Below are positions 10,266 through 22,345 of a stretch of DNA of 64,000 nt, piece by piece. This DNA is from Saururus chinensis (Eukaryota > Streptophyta > Magnoliopsida > Piperales > Saururaceae): contig CP141140.1 of the NCBI GenBank assembly GCA_035235625.1, positions 54,803,351 through 54,867,350 of the forward strand, read 5' to 3'. The translations under genes were made by a program, and so were the position numbers. The notes below the pieces were generated by a model, which worked only from the letters and a program-made list of their open reading frames with translations, made no database searches and was not told the DNA's origin. The first letter of the stretch is position 1. The number at the start of each line of letters is the position of its first letter.

Positions 10266-11780
10266 AGACAATCATAATAGTTTCACCTTTTTTTTTTCTT
10301 TTTTTTTACAAACAACAACAACTATTCATAATGGGTACAAATAATAAAATCTCCAAAAGACCTTATTTCTCCTAGAGTGGATGGTAGAGATTGTAATACA
10401 ATTTTTTCATTGCCATAACAATTTAGATGTTGGCTAGCTAGTTCTGTATTGCAAGTTACGTGTCTTTATAAGACCATATGGTGTATACAAAAAATGAAGT
10501 TTCATGAACATTATAGAAAACTCGTATTTCTCGCCAATTTGTATCTATGAGTATAGCTGAGATCTACATTTCTATAATCGTGGCAAGCTTATAAGAGCCT
10601 AAGGGATTTGGGTCAAGTTACTATTTAAGTAGTCTATTCTAAGGTTGGAGTTGAACATTCATGGATATTTGTAGAGATTAATCTCTAGGTTAATTTTAAT
10701 TATAAGCATGGGTCAGAATCTGATACTTAGATTTTGATGTCAAAAACCTTTAAAGTTGTGACATGAAGATATATAAGGGCTTTGTTATGACAAAACTAGG
10801 TATGGGTAAAATAACTAATAGTGACATTCATTAATGATTAAAACCACAACATAGCCCTTCTATGGGTTTTATAAACTTGTTTAATCCTATTGAGTATAAA
10901 TAGTTATATTTATGCATCTTCGTGATGCAGATATTTGAGAAGAGGAGTAGTTGAGTAGCAGAGTAGTGGGATTGGTAGAGCAGGTACTCAATATTTTATG
11001 GCAGGATTTGCTTTATTTTTATTAGACTATAATAAGGCACAAAATTTTTTATCTCATATTTTATTTGTTATTTTATATTATTATTTGATTTGCTAGCTCA
11101 TGAATGAGACCTGACTCGTTATTAAAATAGTTATTATTGATATTCATAATTTAATATTATCATTATGTTGAAAAGTAACAGTTATAGATTGGGGGTTTAT
11201 TTTGCATGATTTATTTAAAATTATATATATATTTAAATTTTCTACTATATTTACTTCGAAATATAGTAAATATAGTAAATATAGGCCGTAACATTGCCTA
11301 CGGTTATGGCAACCAAGCTCCGATAGCAACTATGATGGTAAAGTTCTCGTGGGCAACACATTCCACTAGGCCCCCCACCGATTTTGTCTTTATTTGATAG
11401 CTAACTTAAGAATTGGATTATGCCTAATTAATAAAAATTATATGTCCTTGTTAGTATTTGCCTAGAAAAATTAAAACAAGATATTAAATCAAACATACTG
11501 GGTAGATTATTAATAATAGTGAAATGGTTGTTGTTTAAAAAAGAAAAATGAAGGTCAGCAAGTTAAAGCATTTATATTTGAAAATGAGGATAAATTTAAC
11601 ATACGGAGAGAAGAGAATGAAACAGAAATTGATTTATATAGGAGCTAACTTAAATCTGCACTTCTCCAACCGCATTTTTCTTAATTTGGAAAAAAACTGA
11701 CCTTTAAATTCACTAATTGGAACATGTCGGTTGTTGTGGAAGCAATCCTGTGTTTAGGATGCATGAAGCCTGACCGGCAC
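10263..11780. other. AT-rich DNA, no gene
   Basis: No recognisable coding or RNA features. Small direct repeats of AATATAGTAAATATAGTAAATATAG at 11260-11282. Unit B lacks everything between about 8258 and 11800, so this is either insertion debris in A or sequence deleted from B. Confidence 0.3.
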
Positions 11781-13289
11781 CCACTGTATGAGGCTCTTGA
11801 CATGGTGCATAGAGGCGAATGCAACCTATATGTACTGTATTGGATTTTGTTCGATTCTAACATGGTACAAAGAAGCATCCTTGCCTCATTTTACCATGTT
11901 AGAAGTCGTATGTAGCATGGTCATAGGCACTGTTTCATGGAGCCAAGAAAGAATTTTACCTGTTTTTATAAATCTTAAGCCAAAAAGATTCGTGGGTATA
12001 AATTTAGAAGTAATTAAAGCCAGTTTAACAGCCCTAAGTTGACTAATTTCCGTAAAACAAAAACCTTATATGCCTTAAATGCTTCTTTGCTGATGAATCA
12101 TTTTCTTTGGGTGGGTATATTTATGGAATTCACATATGGTGTTCTAGTACTAATTTCTTCCACAAATAAGTTCTTGAAATGCTTTTCTGCTGATACGAAT
12201 GCAATATCTTTATTCATGATTCTTGGTTTCTTTATGGAGTTGGCGCACATAATACTACCATGCCACTTTCTTCTTCATCGACTTTCTAATGCTTTCAATG
12301 TCTTTGAAGAAGAGCTTTCAGCCATGAAAAAAACTTTAAAATTTCTCAATAGGCGGGCAATTCACACCATTCATGTAAGTATTCCGAAGCTAACAATTTT
12401 CATCCTTGGCTTCAAAGCGTCACATTTTTTCTACCTTAGAAGTCCTATCAAGTACTGATGGTATTGAACACTCTTTTGGCTTAGCTAGAAACTAAGGTCA
12501 GTATGCCAAAGACGATTAATACAGTGCTATATGAGGCTTGTCCATGTCTATTATGAATTTCACAAAGATTATGAGATACATGTAAGACGGGTGGCATGGT
12601 ACCAAAATTGGTGAAATTTTTGCAAAATTTCGTTATTTTGGTGAAATGGGCCTGGACCATTTTTTTCCTTCTAAATTTTGCCTTTTTTGCTAAATTTTTG
12701 TCATATAGAAAGTTAGCCAAATTTACTATTCGTGTGAGTTATTTTTATGCTTTTTATGTTTTGGGCACATTGTTTTTAGTTTTATTATTATTTAATGAGA
12801 GTATATTGAAATTTTTCTAAAAGAAAATGAGCCGGACCTAAAAGAGTTTTTTTCATATTACCTGGCCAAAGATATAAATATTTCATATTCCCTACATAGT
12901 TTTGTAAAAAATATTCCATAGAGCTTGAGTTTACACAATATTTTTAAAAAAATTAACCAAAATACCCCTACAACAAGGGTCAGAGTTTAAAATCATGTAA
13001 ACCAGTTGTGACAACACATAAGCAAAGAGGAGATCGTGGCTCAGTAGTGATTTGCTATTTTTGCCCAATATTCCCATTAATAATGAATTCCGGTTTCTAT
13101 CTAGTGATTATCGGCCTCCCTCACTTCATCAATGATCGCTCTTCTTTAATTTTTGTCCAAAAATTTCTAACTATATTAGCTACTTATCCCTACAAAGGAG
13201 ATCAGAATGACACCTATAACTCCAAAAATGAATCTCGTGAGACTATCCGAGGAGAACAAAACTATATAAGAATGGAGAAGGATGTGGAT

Positions 13290-13985
13290 GTTAAGGAGTA
13301 TATCGTATTATTAATGATATGCTTTATTAATATATCGTGTTATCGTATATGCGATATGAAGCATATCGTATTATCAATAATACGTTTTATTGATATATCG
13401 TGTTATCGTATATGAGATATGAAGCATATCTTATTATTATTAATCCATTTTATTGACCTATCATGTTATCGTATATGTGATATAAAACATATCGTATTAT
13501 CAATGATATGCTCTATTAACGTACCGTGTTATCGTATATGCGATATGAAGCATATCGTATTATCAATGATACGCTTTATTAACATATCGTGTTATTGTAT
13601 ATGAGATATAGAGCATATCGTATTATCAATAATACATTTTATTGGCATATCGTGTTATCATATATGCGATATGGAGCATATCATATTATCAATAATACAT
13701 TTTTTTGACATATCATGCTATCGTATTCGTATATCCGATATGGAGCATATTGTATTATCAATGATAAGCTTTATTGATGTATCGTGTTATGGTATATGCA
13801 ATATGAAGCATATCGTATTATCAATGATACGCTTTATTCACGTATTGTGTTATCGTATATGTGATATGGAACATATTGTATTATGTGTCACTAACTCAAA
13901 GGACACATATCGTGTTATCGTTAACATGATATGACACATATCGTGTTATCATTAGCATGATATGACAAATATCGTGTTATCGTAT
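13290..13985 (+). repeat. 63-bp palindromic tandem array
   Basis: About 10-11 imperfect units with 63-bp spacing (for example TATCGTGTTATCG at 13333 and 13396). Each unit holds two short palindromes, CGATATGAAGCATATCG and CGTATTATCAATAATACG-like, so a single strand could fold into a chain of hairpins. As 63 is 21 codons, one frame stays partly open with a 21-residue period of DMKHIVLSMIRFIDISCYRI type. There is no sign of selection for protein (stops at 13413 and 13602), so I treat it as non-coding. It lies inside the MULE. Confidence 0.85.
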
Positions 13986-14450
13986 TATGAGTCACTAACC
14001 CTATTCTTGCTTGATCTAAATGTGGATTGTTCTGTCCAGATTAAGTGTTGGACACGGACCAGGCAAAGCGTGAGATATTGGGTCAATTTAGTGGGAGCTA
14101 TAATCTCATTCTCACCTTCTCGAAAGTCTCGCGAGTAATGCAAAGTGGATAAACTCCACCCGATTTCCTTCAGATTTGTTGTACTACCAAAAAATCTTTC
14201 TTTTTGCCGCGTCCAATCCCCAATTACGATAAGTCTCTGGAGCCCTTCAATCTGTTCTAAATGCAACCTAGTTTTCCATATTGTGGAAGCAATCTGTTTG
14301 TTGCAATTCAACAAGCACTAAAGTGGTTTCCTTTGATTCCCCGTTTTGAATTATATTATTTTCATATATTTTTTAAAATAGGAACCAATTTTTGGATTGA
14401 AACAAAGAGGTGGGTTGGTTTTGGTTCATTCTTTGGAACAAATGATTGAG
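13985..14450. other. MULE interior of unknown origin
   Basis: It has higher complexity than its surroundings, with a 109-codon minus-strand open frame (14314-13985: ...RLHLEQIEGLQRLIVIGDWT...). It could be a captured host fragment (Pack-MULE style), but I recognise no family and see no introns or conserved motif. Confidence 0.25.
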
Positions 14451-15147
14451 AAGGAGAAATTTTTTTACTTTCTATCGATCATCATTAAGTGGGTACTTTG
14501 TTTTTTGTATGTTGTATATGTAATGACCCATTTCTCCGGTTATGCTTAACCCAAGGGGGTTAAGGGTAATTTAGTAATTTGAGATCAGTGTTACAGGGTT
14601 TCAATAGGTAAAATTCTTGTATCTGGGTAGAGCTCGAAGTAATAAACACAACGCATCCAAGAACACTCAAAACGAAGGTTGGGAACAAAAGTTACGACCT
14701 CGGGAAATGTGTCACATGGGCTGAACCTACTTTAAAAGTGCGAGATAACCTACCCATGTGGGGTCTAGTTTTGAAGGGCTCGTCGATACGAGTCCATCGG
14801 TACCAAGATCGTGCAATTCCAACTTCGGGATAAAAAGTTATCGCGTTTTGAAGTTAGAATTGTATTTGAATGAAATAATAATAAAATATTCAAGAAAAGA
14901 CAAAATAGATGACATCAGCAGGCCGAGCTACCGCACCGCGGAAATGGTGCGCAATGCGTGCGGGACGCGTGGCGAACGCATGCATCACGCGTCAAACGCG
15001 CGGCGCAGCCGCGTGCGCTGCATGCAACGCAATGACGCACACATCGTGCACACCTACTTTAGTGACGGCCCAATCAAAATGCACCATGTGGCACAAGCTC
15101 GTGCGCGCATCTTTCCTCTTCCTCCGTTCACTCGCATGCGAATTCCC

Positions 15148-15155
15148 TATAAATA
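15148..15155 (+). promoter_or_regulatory. TATA box of the 2.1-kb solo LTR
   Basis: TATAAATA about 630 bases into the LTR, preceded by a CG-rich stretch and followed by a CT-rich leader. It is the likely retroelement promoter. Confidence 0.5.
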
Positions 15156-15524
15156 GTCATTTCGTTCAATCTTCCGGGGGAGTTTCTCAAGTCATTCTGC
15201 ATCCGTTTTCTTCCGTTCAAAGAGCGTTATTAACTAATTTGAGGGTGTTTTACGCAATGGAAGCGTCCATTCTTTGAGTTAGCAATGACGGATAAGGGAA
15301 ATGTACCGGGGCAAGGGGAGGTCCTGTCCATCGCCTACGAGCGCAAAAAAGGTAAAATATCTCCGGGTATGGGGAGATTCTCCCACGTTTTCTTATCTTC
15401 TATTCTTCATTTCTTACTCATTTTAAGTCCGATCCGAGTCGTTCAAGAGGCATTCCTAGCTAATTCGAGGGTGATCAACGCAATGGAAGCGTTCATTCAT
15501 CAAGTTAGCAAGGTTATCTAAGGG

Positions 15525-15800
15525 AAATATCCAGGGGCATGGGGAGGTTCTGCCTGTCGCCTATGGGCACAGGAAGGAAAAAGTGTCCCCGGGTAATGGG
15601 AGGTTTTGTCCGCCGCCTATGGGCACGAAAAAGGTAAAGTGTCTCCGGGTAAGGGGAGTAACTGTCCGCTGCCTACGGGCGAGGAAAAAGGTATAGTGTC
15701 TCCGGGTAAGGGGAGGTTCTGTCTTCCGTCTACTGGAGCAGGAAGGGTAAAAGTGTTCCGAAGTTAGAGGAGGTTCTAGCCGCAGTCTCTGGATCAGAAA
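15525..15800 (+). repeat. 57-bp tandem repeat inside the solo LTR
   Basis: About five imperfect copies of a 56-57 bp unit (GTGT-C/T-TCCGGGTAAGGGGAGG...), with GTGT anchors at 15583, 15639, 15696 and 15753. Two earlier degenerate copies lie at 15300-15400. The minus strand is open through it as a 19-residue repeat, which is a by-product. Confidence 0.75.
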
Positions 15801-17640
15801 GGGCAAATGCCCTGAGGAAACGAGCAACTCCGAACATCGCCACTTCCGGAATTGGAGGGGAGTACGCTTTCCTGACCTTCTAATTTAATATGATTTATAT
15901 GAATACACATCTTAATTAGTAATATACTAATTAAGATATATTATTTGCTATGATGTGATACATGCTGATATGTTTCTATTTAATCTACTTTGATTTATTC
16001 TGTTGTGATCTGAAATGCTCTTTTGTGACTTGACATACTCCGATCTGATGTGACTAGTATGGTCGGATAAAATATGATATGATCTGATAGGATCTCATAT
16101 GATCCAACATGCTCTGTAGTGTGTTCTGCTCCGCTCTATGATAGAGTGGGATGTGTGTTTTGTTAGTGTTCTCACCTATGTGAGAAGTGTATTTTACTGA
16201 TTTATTGGCTTCCATTTGACTCCGATGATTTATAAGATTTCCGTCGAATTCCAAATAAATTATTCGGATATAAAGTATATGTATTTTATCGTATATGATT
16301 TTCTGATGTCTGGTGAATGTATTAGCCGTTAGGCAGAACTACGTTTGGATCCGATCATATTAGAATAACATCAGAGATGATATCCAATATGTACGTAGGC
16401 AACCAACGATAAAATAACATTGACCCGATCCAAATTAGTTATAAAATGAGGTTTGTTATGGTCTATGCACAATAGAACATTATAGCTTTGTCGCGCATAG
16501 AAGTATGTTATGACTCTCGCTTTCAGAATCTGCAGCTCCTAGTCAGTCGGTTTTAATTTTTTTACTTATTTTATAATCTCCGATTGTGTTTTCCGAACTA
16601 ACCCCCGGTCCGGGTCTGGTGGTATGGGTCGAGGTGTTACAGTATATTTTGATTTTGCTCGTACAAATCTGTGCCATCATCGGCAATTCATCACCAATAA
16701 TGAGATAAGAACTAATGTATAGGTTCATTTATGACCTAAGGATATATTTATCCTAAACCAGGTCATATAAAATTAAGCGTTAAGATCTAGGAAATATAGA
16801 ATATTTGTATATGGGGCCAGGTAATATGGAAAAAACAAGACCTAAAATGATTCCTCCATAAAACGTACTGAGAGGCCGACTTTGTTATTACGGGTGTAGT
16901 AAGTTGTAAACTGTAAATCATGTGGATACATAAATGGATTAGCCAATAACCATTAAGCAATCTTTGCACTATCTTACTTACTACATTAGCTTGCATTATT
17001 CCATTTTTATTTCACTTTTCCAAGTAATATGTTAATCTCATGTCCTTATACATAGACAAAATATGGGGATATTTTTGACTGTGTGAATGTGAGCAGACAA
17101 CCGGCTTTTGATCACCCTTCATTGTTTGCTCACAAGATCCAGGTACTTTTCTTGTTCTTTATTCTTTTGAGTTCCAGGTACTTTTCTTTTGTGTTCACTT
17201 CTTTCCTACAAAACCTTTCATACCTTTTCAATCATCTCTTGTACAGATGTGGCCCTCATTCCATAAACCAGCAACAGTAAACGATGCTCAAAAGACCACT
17301 ACTCCAACATTGGAGCTTCCGGGAGGGGGTTGTATTGGTGGAATCATTCCAATCAGAAGTACTACCATGGAAGACTTATTAAGAGTCAAATCACTGTCAA
17401 ACTTCGGAAAGAAATATACAAAAGAGAGCAATATTATTGTAACAGATTCAGATAAGGGTCCTCGTCGGTTATGCCAGCTCTAATATATTTAAATAGTTAG
17501 ATAAGCCTTTAAACACGGTCCAAAAATAAACCCACAAAAATTATCTAAGTTATTGGATATTGAAATGCTTTTTATGAGTTTACACGGCCAAAGGTTGGGC
17601 CACTTAGGCTAAAGTATGATATGTTATGAGATTTGTATTG

Positions 17641-17772
17641 ATATTGCCTTATAATAAGTGCCCTATTTAGTTTTTCAAAATGAACTAATATTAAAAAAAA
17701 TTAAAAAACTAACTAAGAATTTTAATTTATTTTGGTAATCCAAATAGGACATTTATTATGTGATAGAGGTAG
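17641..17772. mobile_element. Stowaway-type MITE in neprosin A intron 3
   Basis: Inverted halves AAGTGCCCTATTTAG and CCAAATAGGACATTTAT, with right end GTGATAGAGGTAG next to TA, are typical of Stowaway (Tc1/mariner-like) MITEs. The orthologous insertion sits in intron 3 of copy B (38741-38874). Confidence 0.6.
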
Positions 17773-18114
17773 TACAATCAAACTTTGTCAATGTATCATT
17801 TAAATGTCTCAATTCCTAACTTGTACTTGTGCAGTGGGCAACTGTTAGATTCTTGGACTGGTAACTACTATAGAACTGAAGTATCTATGAATGTGTGGAG
17901 TCCACAAACAGAACATAATCTACAATTCAGTCTTTCTCAGATCTGGATATCCGCAGGAGCTAACCTTGAGTTGATACTATAAAAGCCGGATGGACAGTAA
18001 GTCAACTTCTCATTTCCATTTACTTATGAAAGATTGACCTTTGGGACACAACAACAATCAAATAGGAAAGAAAAATTCTTCAGTCACGTCAAACTTGACA
18101 AGTGATAAAGGTAT

Positions 18115-18290
18115 TTTTTTTAGCAAATACCACTGATTGACTGATTGAGAAGTATTTTTTATGCTCCGCGGTTATCGTGTGCGGAGCGTAAGGAATGTAT
18201 GTGAGACATTTATTTTTAAGATCGACGGTGTACGTACTAACACAAATTAGGGTAAATATTAACACTATACTCTATATATATTTTGGTTGG
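18115..18290. mobile_element. MITE fragment related to 48480-48600
   Basis: It shares CATTTATTTTTAAGATCGAC and the following GTGTACGT/ACTAAC-like sequence with the left arm of the inverted-repeat element at 48480-48600. It also contains a small hairpin, GCTCCGC...GCGGAGC, at 18162. Unit A homology to unit B stops just left of it, so it may mark the breakpoint. Confidence 0.4.
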
Positions 18291-18898
18291 AATCTGCTCA
18301 GATAATATGAGAGCTCTTTTCAGCAAGATTTTCGTAAGATAACTCCAAGCATAAACTATCAATTCAATAAAAATTTAGGCCTTTAAATTTGCCTACAACA
18401 TGTCTTTATCAGCTCCTTATCAACAAATATATTCCTCATCCAATAGTGCTCTTAATCCTTGTTCGCAAGAAACTAACACATTGCAAGTAGTAAAGAGTAT
18501 GAGAACATGCAGTCCCTTCATCAGGTTCTAGTTCAAGTTTTGGTCACTGGCCACGCTCCATTAAAAACAAGTTCCAAGTGTAGTAGGGTCCCAAACATTG
18601 AAATTTCTAAAGTAAATGGGACATAAAGGTGTGGCATGATGTGTAATGTTCCTTACTTTTCTATGATTTTATGTAATTTTTTTATTATTTTTTTGGTCAT
18701 TTTTGGCGGAAAAATGTGACACTTCAGTGTATTGTATTTATATTTTTACCTTGTATTTATATTCGTAGAGTCGGTGTGGGGCTTACTCACAGGCTGGGAG
18801 CCTCGTTGTGCACTTACGGCCACGAATTTTGGAGGTACAACGCGTAACTAGGAGGTTAACGCGTGTTAGGGATGTAGATAGAAAAATTAAAAAGATTA

Positions 18899-18907
18899 TA
18901 TATAAAT
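18899..18907 (+). promoter_or_regulatory. Possible TATA box of the large LTR
   Basis: TATATAAAT about 260 bases from the LTR start. It is not clearly conserved in the inverted copy, so support is weak. Confidence 0.25.
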
Positions 18908-21599
18908 CCATCCATCGGATTCCAGAACCGACATCCAGAAATAGTGACTTCGTGAGTAAACCCTAGGGCGATTCCGGTCGCTCTGTTCTCCCTCCTCTGT
19001 CATTGGATCAACCAATTCTTGTCAGGATCCTCTTTGCCTCACCGCCACGAGTCCATAGATACCGGCTATGACCACCGCTATGGCCTCTTCGCTCCTCCAC
19101 AAGGTACTGAACTTTTCTTCAATTTTTCTCTCCTTCAAATCCCGTTTTTGAGCCATGGGGGTGCAATTTTGATGTCGCTTGTGGCTGCCCTCAACTAGAC
19201 TTCTGTTTTTTTGGCCGCAAGGAACCATAGGTGCTGGCTAGAGCCGCCGCCATGCTTTCTTCGCTCCGCTGTGAGCTACCGGTCTTTTGGTCGGGTTTTA
19301 TTCACATTTCTATATCATTGTCTATGACATTTTTTTGGAGACGCCGGTGTTTCTAGTAGTCGTTCGGCTACCGAACAGACTCCATCCAGCCTACCTCAAC
19401 CCAGTGTCGGTAGGGGGTTGTTGTTTCCAACCCCACTTTGCCTTGCCTATTGTCTTGCTCCGCCTAATTAGACGCTTTGGGTGCGTCTAAGGTCGTTGCC
19501 ATCGGCAAGCCGTGGGCCATTTGGCCATCATGGGCTCTGCTCCGGCTAGGCGACAGTGAGGGCCAGCCCCATTTGGCCAATTACACCTCTGCTCGGAATG
19601 GGCCGCTTGCCATTGCTCTATACTATACGAGATGCACAACTGCCTACACGAAATGTGTTGATTGTGGGTGGCGATCAGCGATGTTGCCGTTTCGGTCAAC
19701 CACAATGTCTTGGCCATAGCTCAGTTGCCCTTTTGTGGGCCTTGTGTTGCCATTATCTAACCCATCTCCCCATCGAGTAGCCCTTTTTGGCCGCGTGTGC
19801 AAGTATTCGCGCTTGTGATTTAGGGTTTAGGCCCCACATTCGCGCCACCTGACCATCGGATGGCTTTGCCCCCAAGTGGAGTTGACACATAGCCCTCCTC
19901 AACCTCCCCTCTATCCTTGAGTGTCGCCCCATGTCCTCCGCCCTTATGTGGGCCATTATTGACACGAAACCGCTGCCGTTGGGTGTTGTGCACGGCCGAT
20001 TTCAACGTCTTGTAGCTGGCCGAGTATTTCTCAGCCACCGGCCGACATTCAATGAGTACACCCTTGACTTATGATAACACTACCACTTATGTTGGCACTA
20101 CATTTCTCCCGGCCGCCCGTAGTGTGCCGCCGTGGATCGTGGATTTCCGCATCGACTTCTAACACCCCATTTGGCTGTGAGTGCTTTCAGCATTTCCTAA
20201 ACCCTCGGGATAGCAACTCTCTCAACTTGGCAATGCTTTTGGCTGCCAACTCTGCCGCCGACGCCGCCACCGTTGTGTACTCTCCATCAAACGTCATGAT
20301 TACAAGGTAGGGGTGCTTTGAACTCATAATTTCATGATAGAATGCTTTGATTGAGTTGCAGCATGCTAGGATTGCATGATTCAATGCTTTGGATGTTAAA
20401 TCATGATCCGTTTGCATGATGTAAGAGGATATATTATGTCATGTTGAAATGCATATGACATGCATGTAGGTTGTATGTATATTTGAAGTATGTTGGGAAG
20501 CTTCGTATGGGGATTAAGTATGTGCTAGTGATGGCTAGCATGTTTGTTGGTAAGCTTCGTATGTTAATTGAGTATGTACTAGTGACGGCTAGCGAGTATG
20601 GATGTTTATGTTTGTGCTAGTGACAGCTAGCGAGTATGTTGGTAAGCTACATGTATGAATATGTATGTATGCGCTAATGATGGCTAGCGAGCATGTTTGT
20701 AAGCTACGTATATATAAAAGTATGTGTATGTTATATGTATATGTGATAGACATACGTATGTATGATGGCTATTTGCCTATGCTATGGATATGTGTAAGTG
20801 TAGGTGGGTAGAAGTATGGGTGATGGACAGTAAGAGGTGACAAAGGTTTCATCTGGATTTGGTTATGGATGTGGATGTGTAAGCGTATGACGGAAGATAA
20901 AGGATGTAAGTATAATGGGCGAGGATTGGAGCGGTTTGTTTGGTTTGGATTAGAACGTATGTTTGGGGATTGTCAGACAGTAAGAGTGTGCATAATTGTA
21001 CAAGCATAACATACAAATTATGAAGTGAAAAGTAAGCTCAATAAGTGAGGTGTACGTAAGAGGGTGATAACTAGGGTTGGCTATGAGGAGCTTCATTTGA
21101 TGATGTCAATGTAAGATGATTTGACATAAGGTGGATGGTGGAGTATGTAAGACTATAAGATTTTGGTGTACGATGAGTTTTGTTGAGATATGGACGGGTT
21201 AAGGAAGTCTGCTACCCTGACAAACTAGAGTTTCGGATTTGGCTCAGCTTTGATTTGATCAATGGAGCACGGTATGTTTGAGTGCTTGTGTGGCATAATT
21301 ATACAGCATAATTTACTTAATTCACACTTGAATTATAAGCACAGCTTGCACACTTAAATTATAAGCACAGCTAATGATAGCGTTGTGAGTTTGAAACCTA
21401 AGGGTTCAACGGATTAAGTTCCGTGTTTGAGCTAGCCGATAATGAGTTGGTTGAGCATTTAACATATCTTACCATGATGTTTATCCTACGGGATGTTGTC
21501 TGTGTGCTGTATAGAGCACTAGACGTCTGATGCTCTGTTGAGAGCGGTGTATGTTTTTTATTTCATCTGTGTGATATATAAGCCTAGACATTTTATACT

Positions 21600-21835
21600 C
21601 TATTGAGAGTGTTGTATGATTTCTGCCCAAGATGACATTGTATGATTCCGCCCAAGAGTGGCACTATATGATTTCTGCCCAAGAGTGGCACTATATGATT
21701 TCTGCCCAAGAGTGGCATTGGCACTATAAGACCCATTATGGTGGGCAATTCTATGGCACTATAAGACCTATAATTGTGGGCAATTCTATGGCACTATTAG
21801 ACCCATTATGGTGGGCAATTCTATGGCCCTTAAAG
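21600..21835 (+). repeat. Direct-repeat arrays in the large LTR
   Basis: Three to four copies of a 27-bp-class unit (TATGATTTCTGCCCAAGAGTGGCAC), followed by three copies of a unit of about 37 bp (GGCACTATAAGACCCATTAT, GTGGGCAATTCTA). The inverted LTR carries a shorter version at 28100-28290, so the array differs in length between family members. Confidence 0.75.
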
Positions 21836-22059
21836 TGTGGGCGTTTATGTTTATGTTTGCACACTTAGGTAAGTAGTATCATGAACCTACTCTTACCTGT
21901 TTGATCTTGTGCCCCCCCCCATGAGCATTGGTGTGTCTTATCTTCGGAAAAGTCCATAGCGTCTAGTCACTCCCCAAAGGTTAAGGTGATGCCCCAGTGG
22001 CAATCTTTTCCTTTTCAAAGCTGGAGTTTATTAGTTGTAATGAGCTTCAGTGGTCGATA

Positions 22060-22345
22060 AAGTGTGTATGACTATAAGAGTATGAGTATGTGTACAATTG
22101 TAAGAGGATGAGTATGTGTACGACTGTAAGAGTATGAGTATGAGCATGATTGTAAGAGTATGATGCTGAGTATGACTGTAAAATGATGATTTTGAGCAAG
22201 ACTGTAAGCGTAAGTTTCTGAGTAAGACTGTAAGTGTAAGACTGTACAAGTAAGGTCGTACGAGTAAGTATATGGTTGTACGAGTAAGGTCGTACAAGTA
22301 TGTGTAAGTTGTATGAGTAAGCGTACGATGGTACGAGTAAGTTTG
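22060..22345 (+). repeat. TGTAAGAGTATGAGTATG-type degenerate array
   Basis: Imperfect short repeats of GACTGTAAGAGTATGAGTATG and GTACGAGTAAG motifs. The counterpart in the inverted LTR is at about 27590-27900. The minus-strand ORFs across it (SYSYHRT-like) are repeat artefacts. Confidence 0.6.

Larger units (their letters stand above)
14519..16641 (+). mobile_element. Solo LTR (Ty3/gypsy-like), 2.1 kb
   Basis: The element starts TGTAATGACCC and ends GGTGTTACA, bounded by 5-bp target duplications GTATA (14514-14518 and 16642-16646). It has a TATA box at 15148-15155, a GC-rich U3 and a 57-bp tandem repeat in R/U5. No internal domain is present, so it arose by LTR-LTR recombination. A segment with CGTCGATACGAGTCCATCGG is shared with the solo LTR at 28727-30481, which makes them related families in the same orientation. 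It is inserted within the MULE in neprosin intron 1. Confidence 0.9.
12844..16838. mobile_element. Mutator-like (MULE) non-autonomous element in intron 1
   Basis: The element is flanked by exact 9-bp direct repeats GACCTAAAA (12835-12843 and 16839-16847), the hallmark target duplication of Mutator elements. The termini are inverted repeats of about 48 bases: left TTTCATATTACCTGGCC, right GGCCAGGTAATATGGAAA, extended by AT-rich arms to about 12892 and from 16790. Removing the later solo LTR leaves about 1.9 kb. No MURA transposase was found. The interior holds a 63-bp tandem array and a region at 13985-14450 of unknown origin. Unit B keeps 18 bases of the left terminus at the same place, so the insertion predates unit duplication. 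Confidence 0.75.
12234..17992 (+). pseudogene. Neprosin-family peptidase, copy A (5' four exons only, dead)
   Basis: Exon 1 is 12234-12374: a signal peptide starting MELAHIILPC, then EEELSAMKKTLKFLNRRAIHTIH. Exon 2 is 17056-17142 (TKYGDIFDCVNVSRQPAFDHPSLFAHKIQ in outline). Exon 3 is 17247-17468, the activation-peptide region with TPTLELPGGGC and IPIRSTTMEDLLR. Exon 4 is about 17835-17992. These match the neprosin activation peptide and the start of the Neprosin (glutamic peptidase) domain. Lesions: the exon 3 donor is TTATGC instead of GTATGT as in copy B; a one-base insertion near 17847 leads to a stop; a one-base deletion lies near 17975; and the conserved IEAGW glutamate codon is AAA (Lys). 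Exons 5-7 are absent because the copy ends near 18107. Intron 1 is 4.7 kb because of a MULE insertion. All exons are phase 0, as in copy B. Confidence 0.85.

Noticed and set aside
13008..13934. Plus-strand frames across the 63-bp array as a repeat protein
   Set aside because: The period is a multiple of three, so openness is automatic. Stops occur in several units and the composition follows the DNA palindromes.
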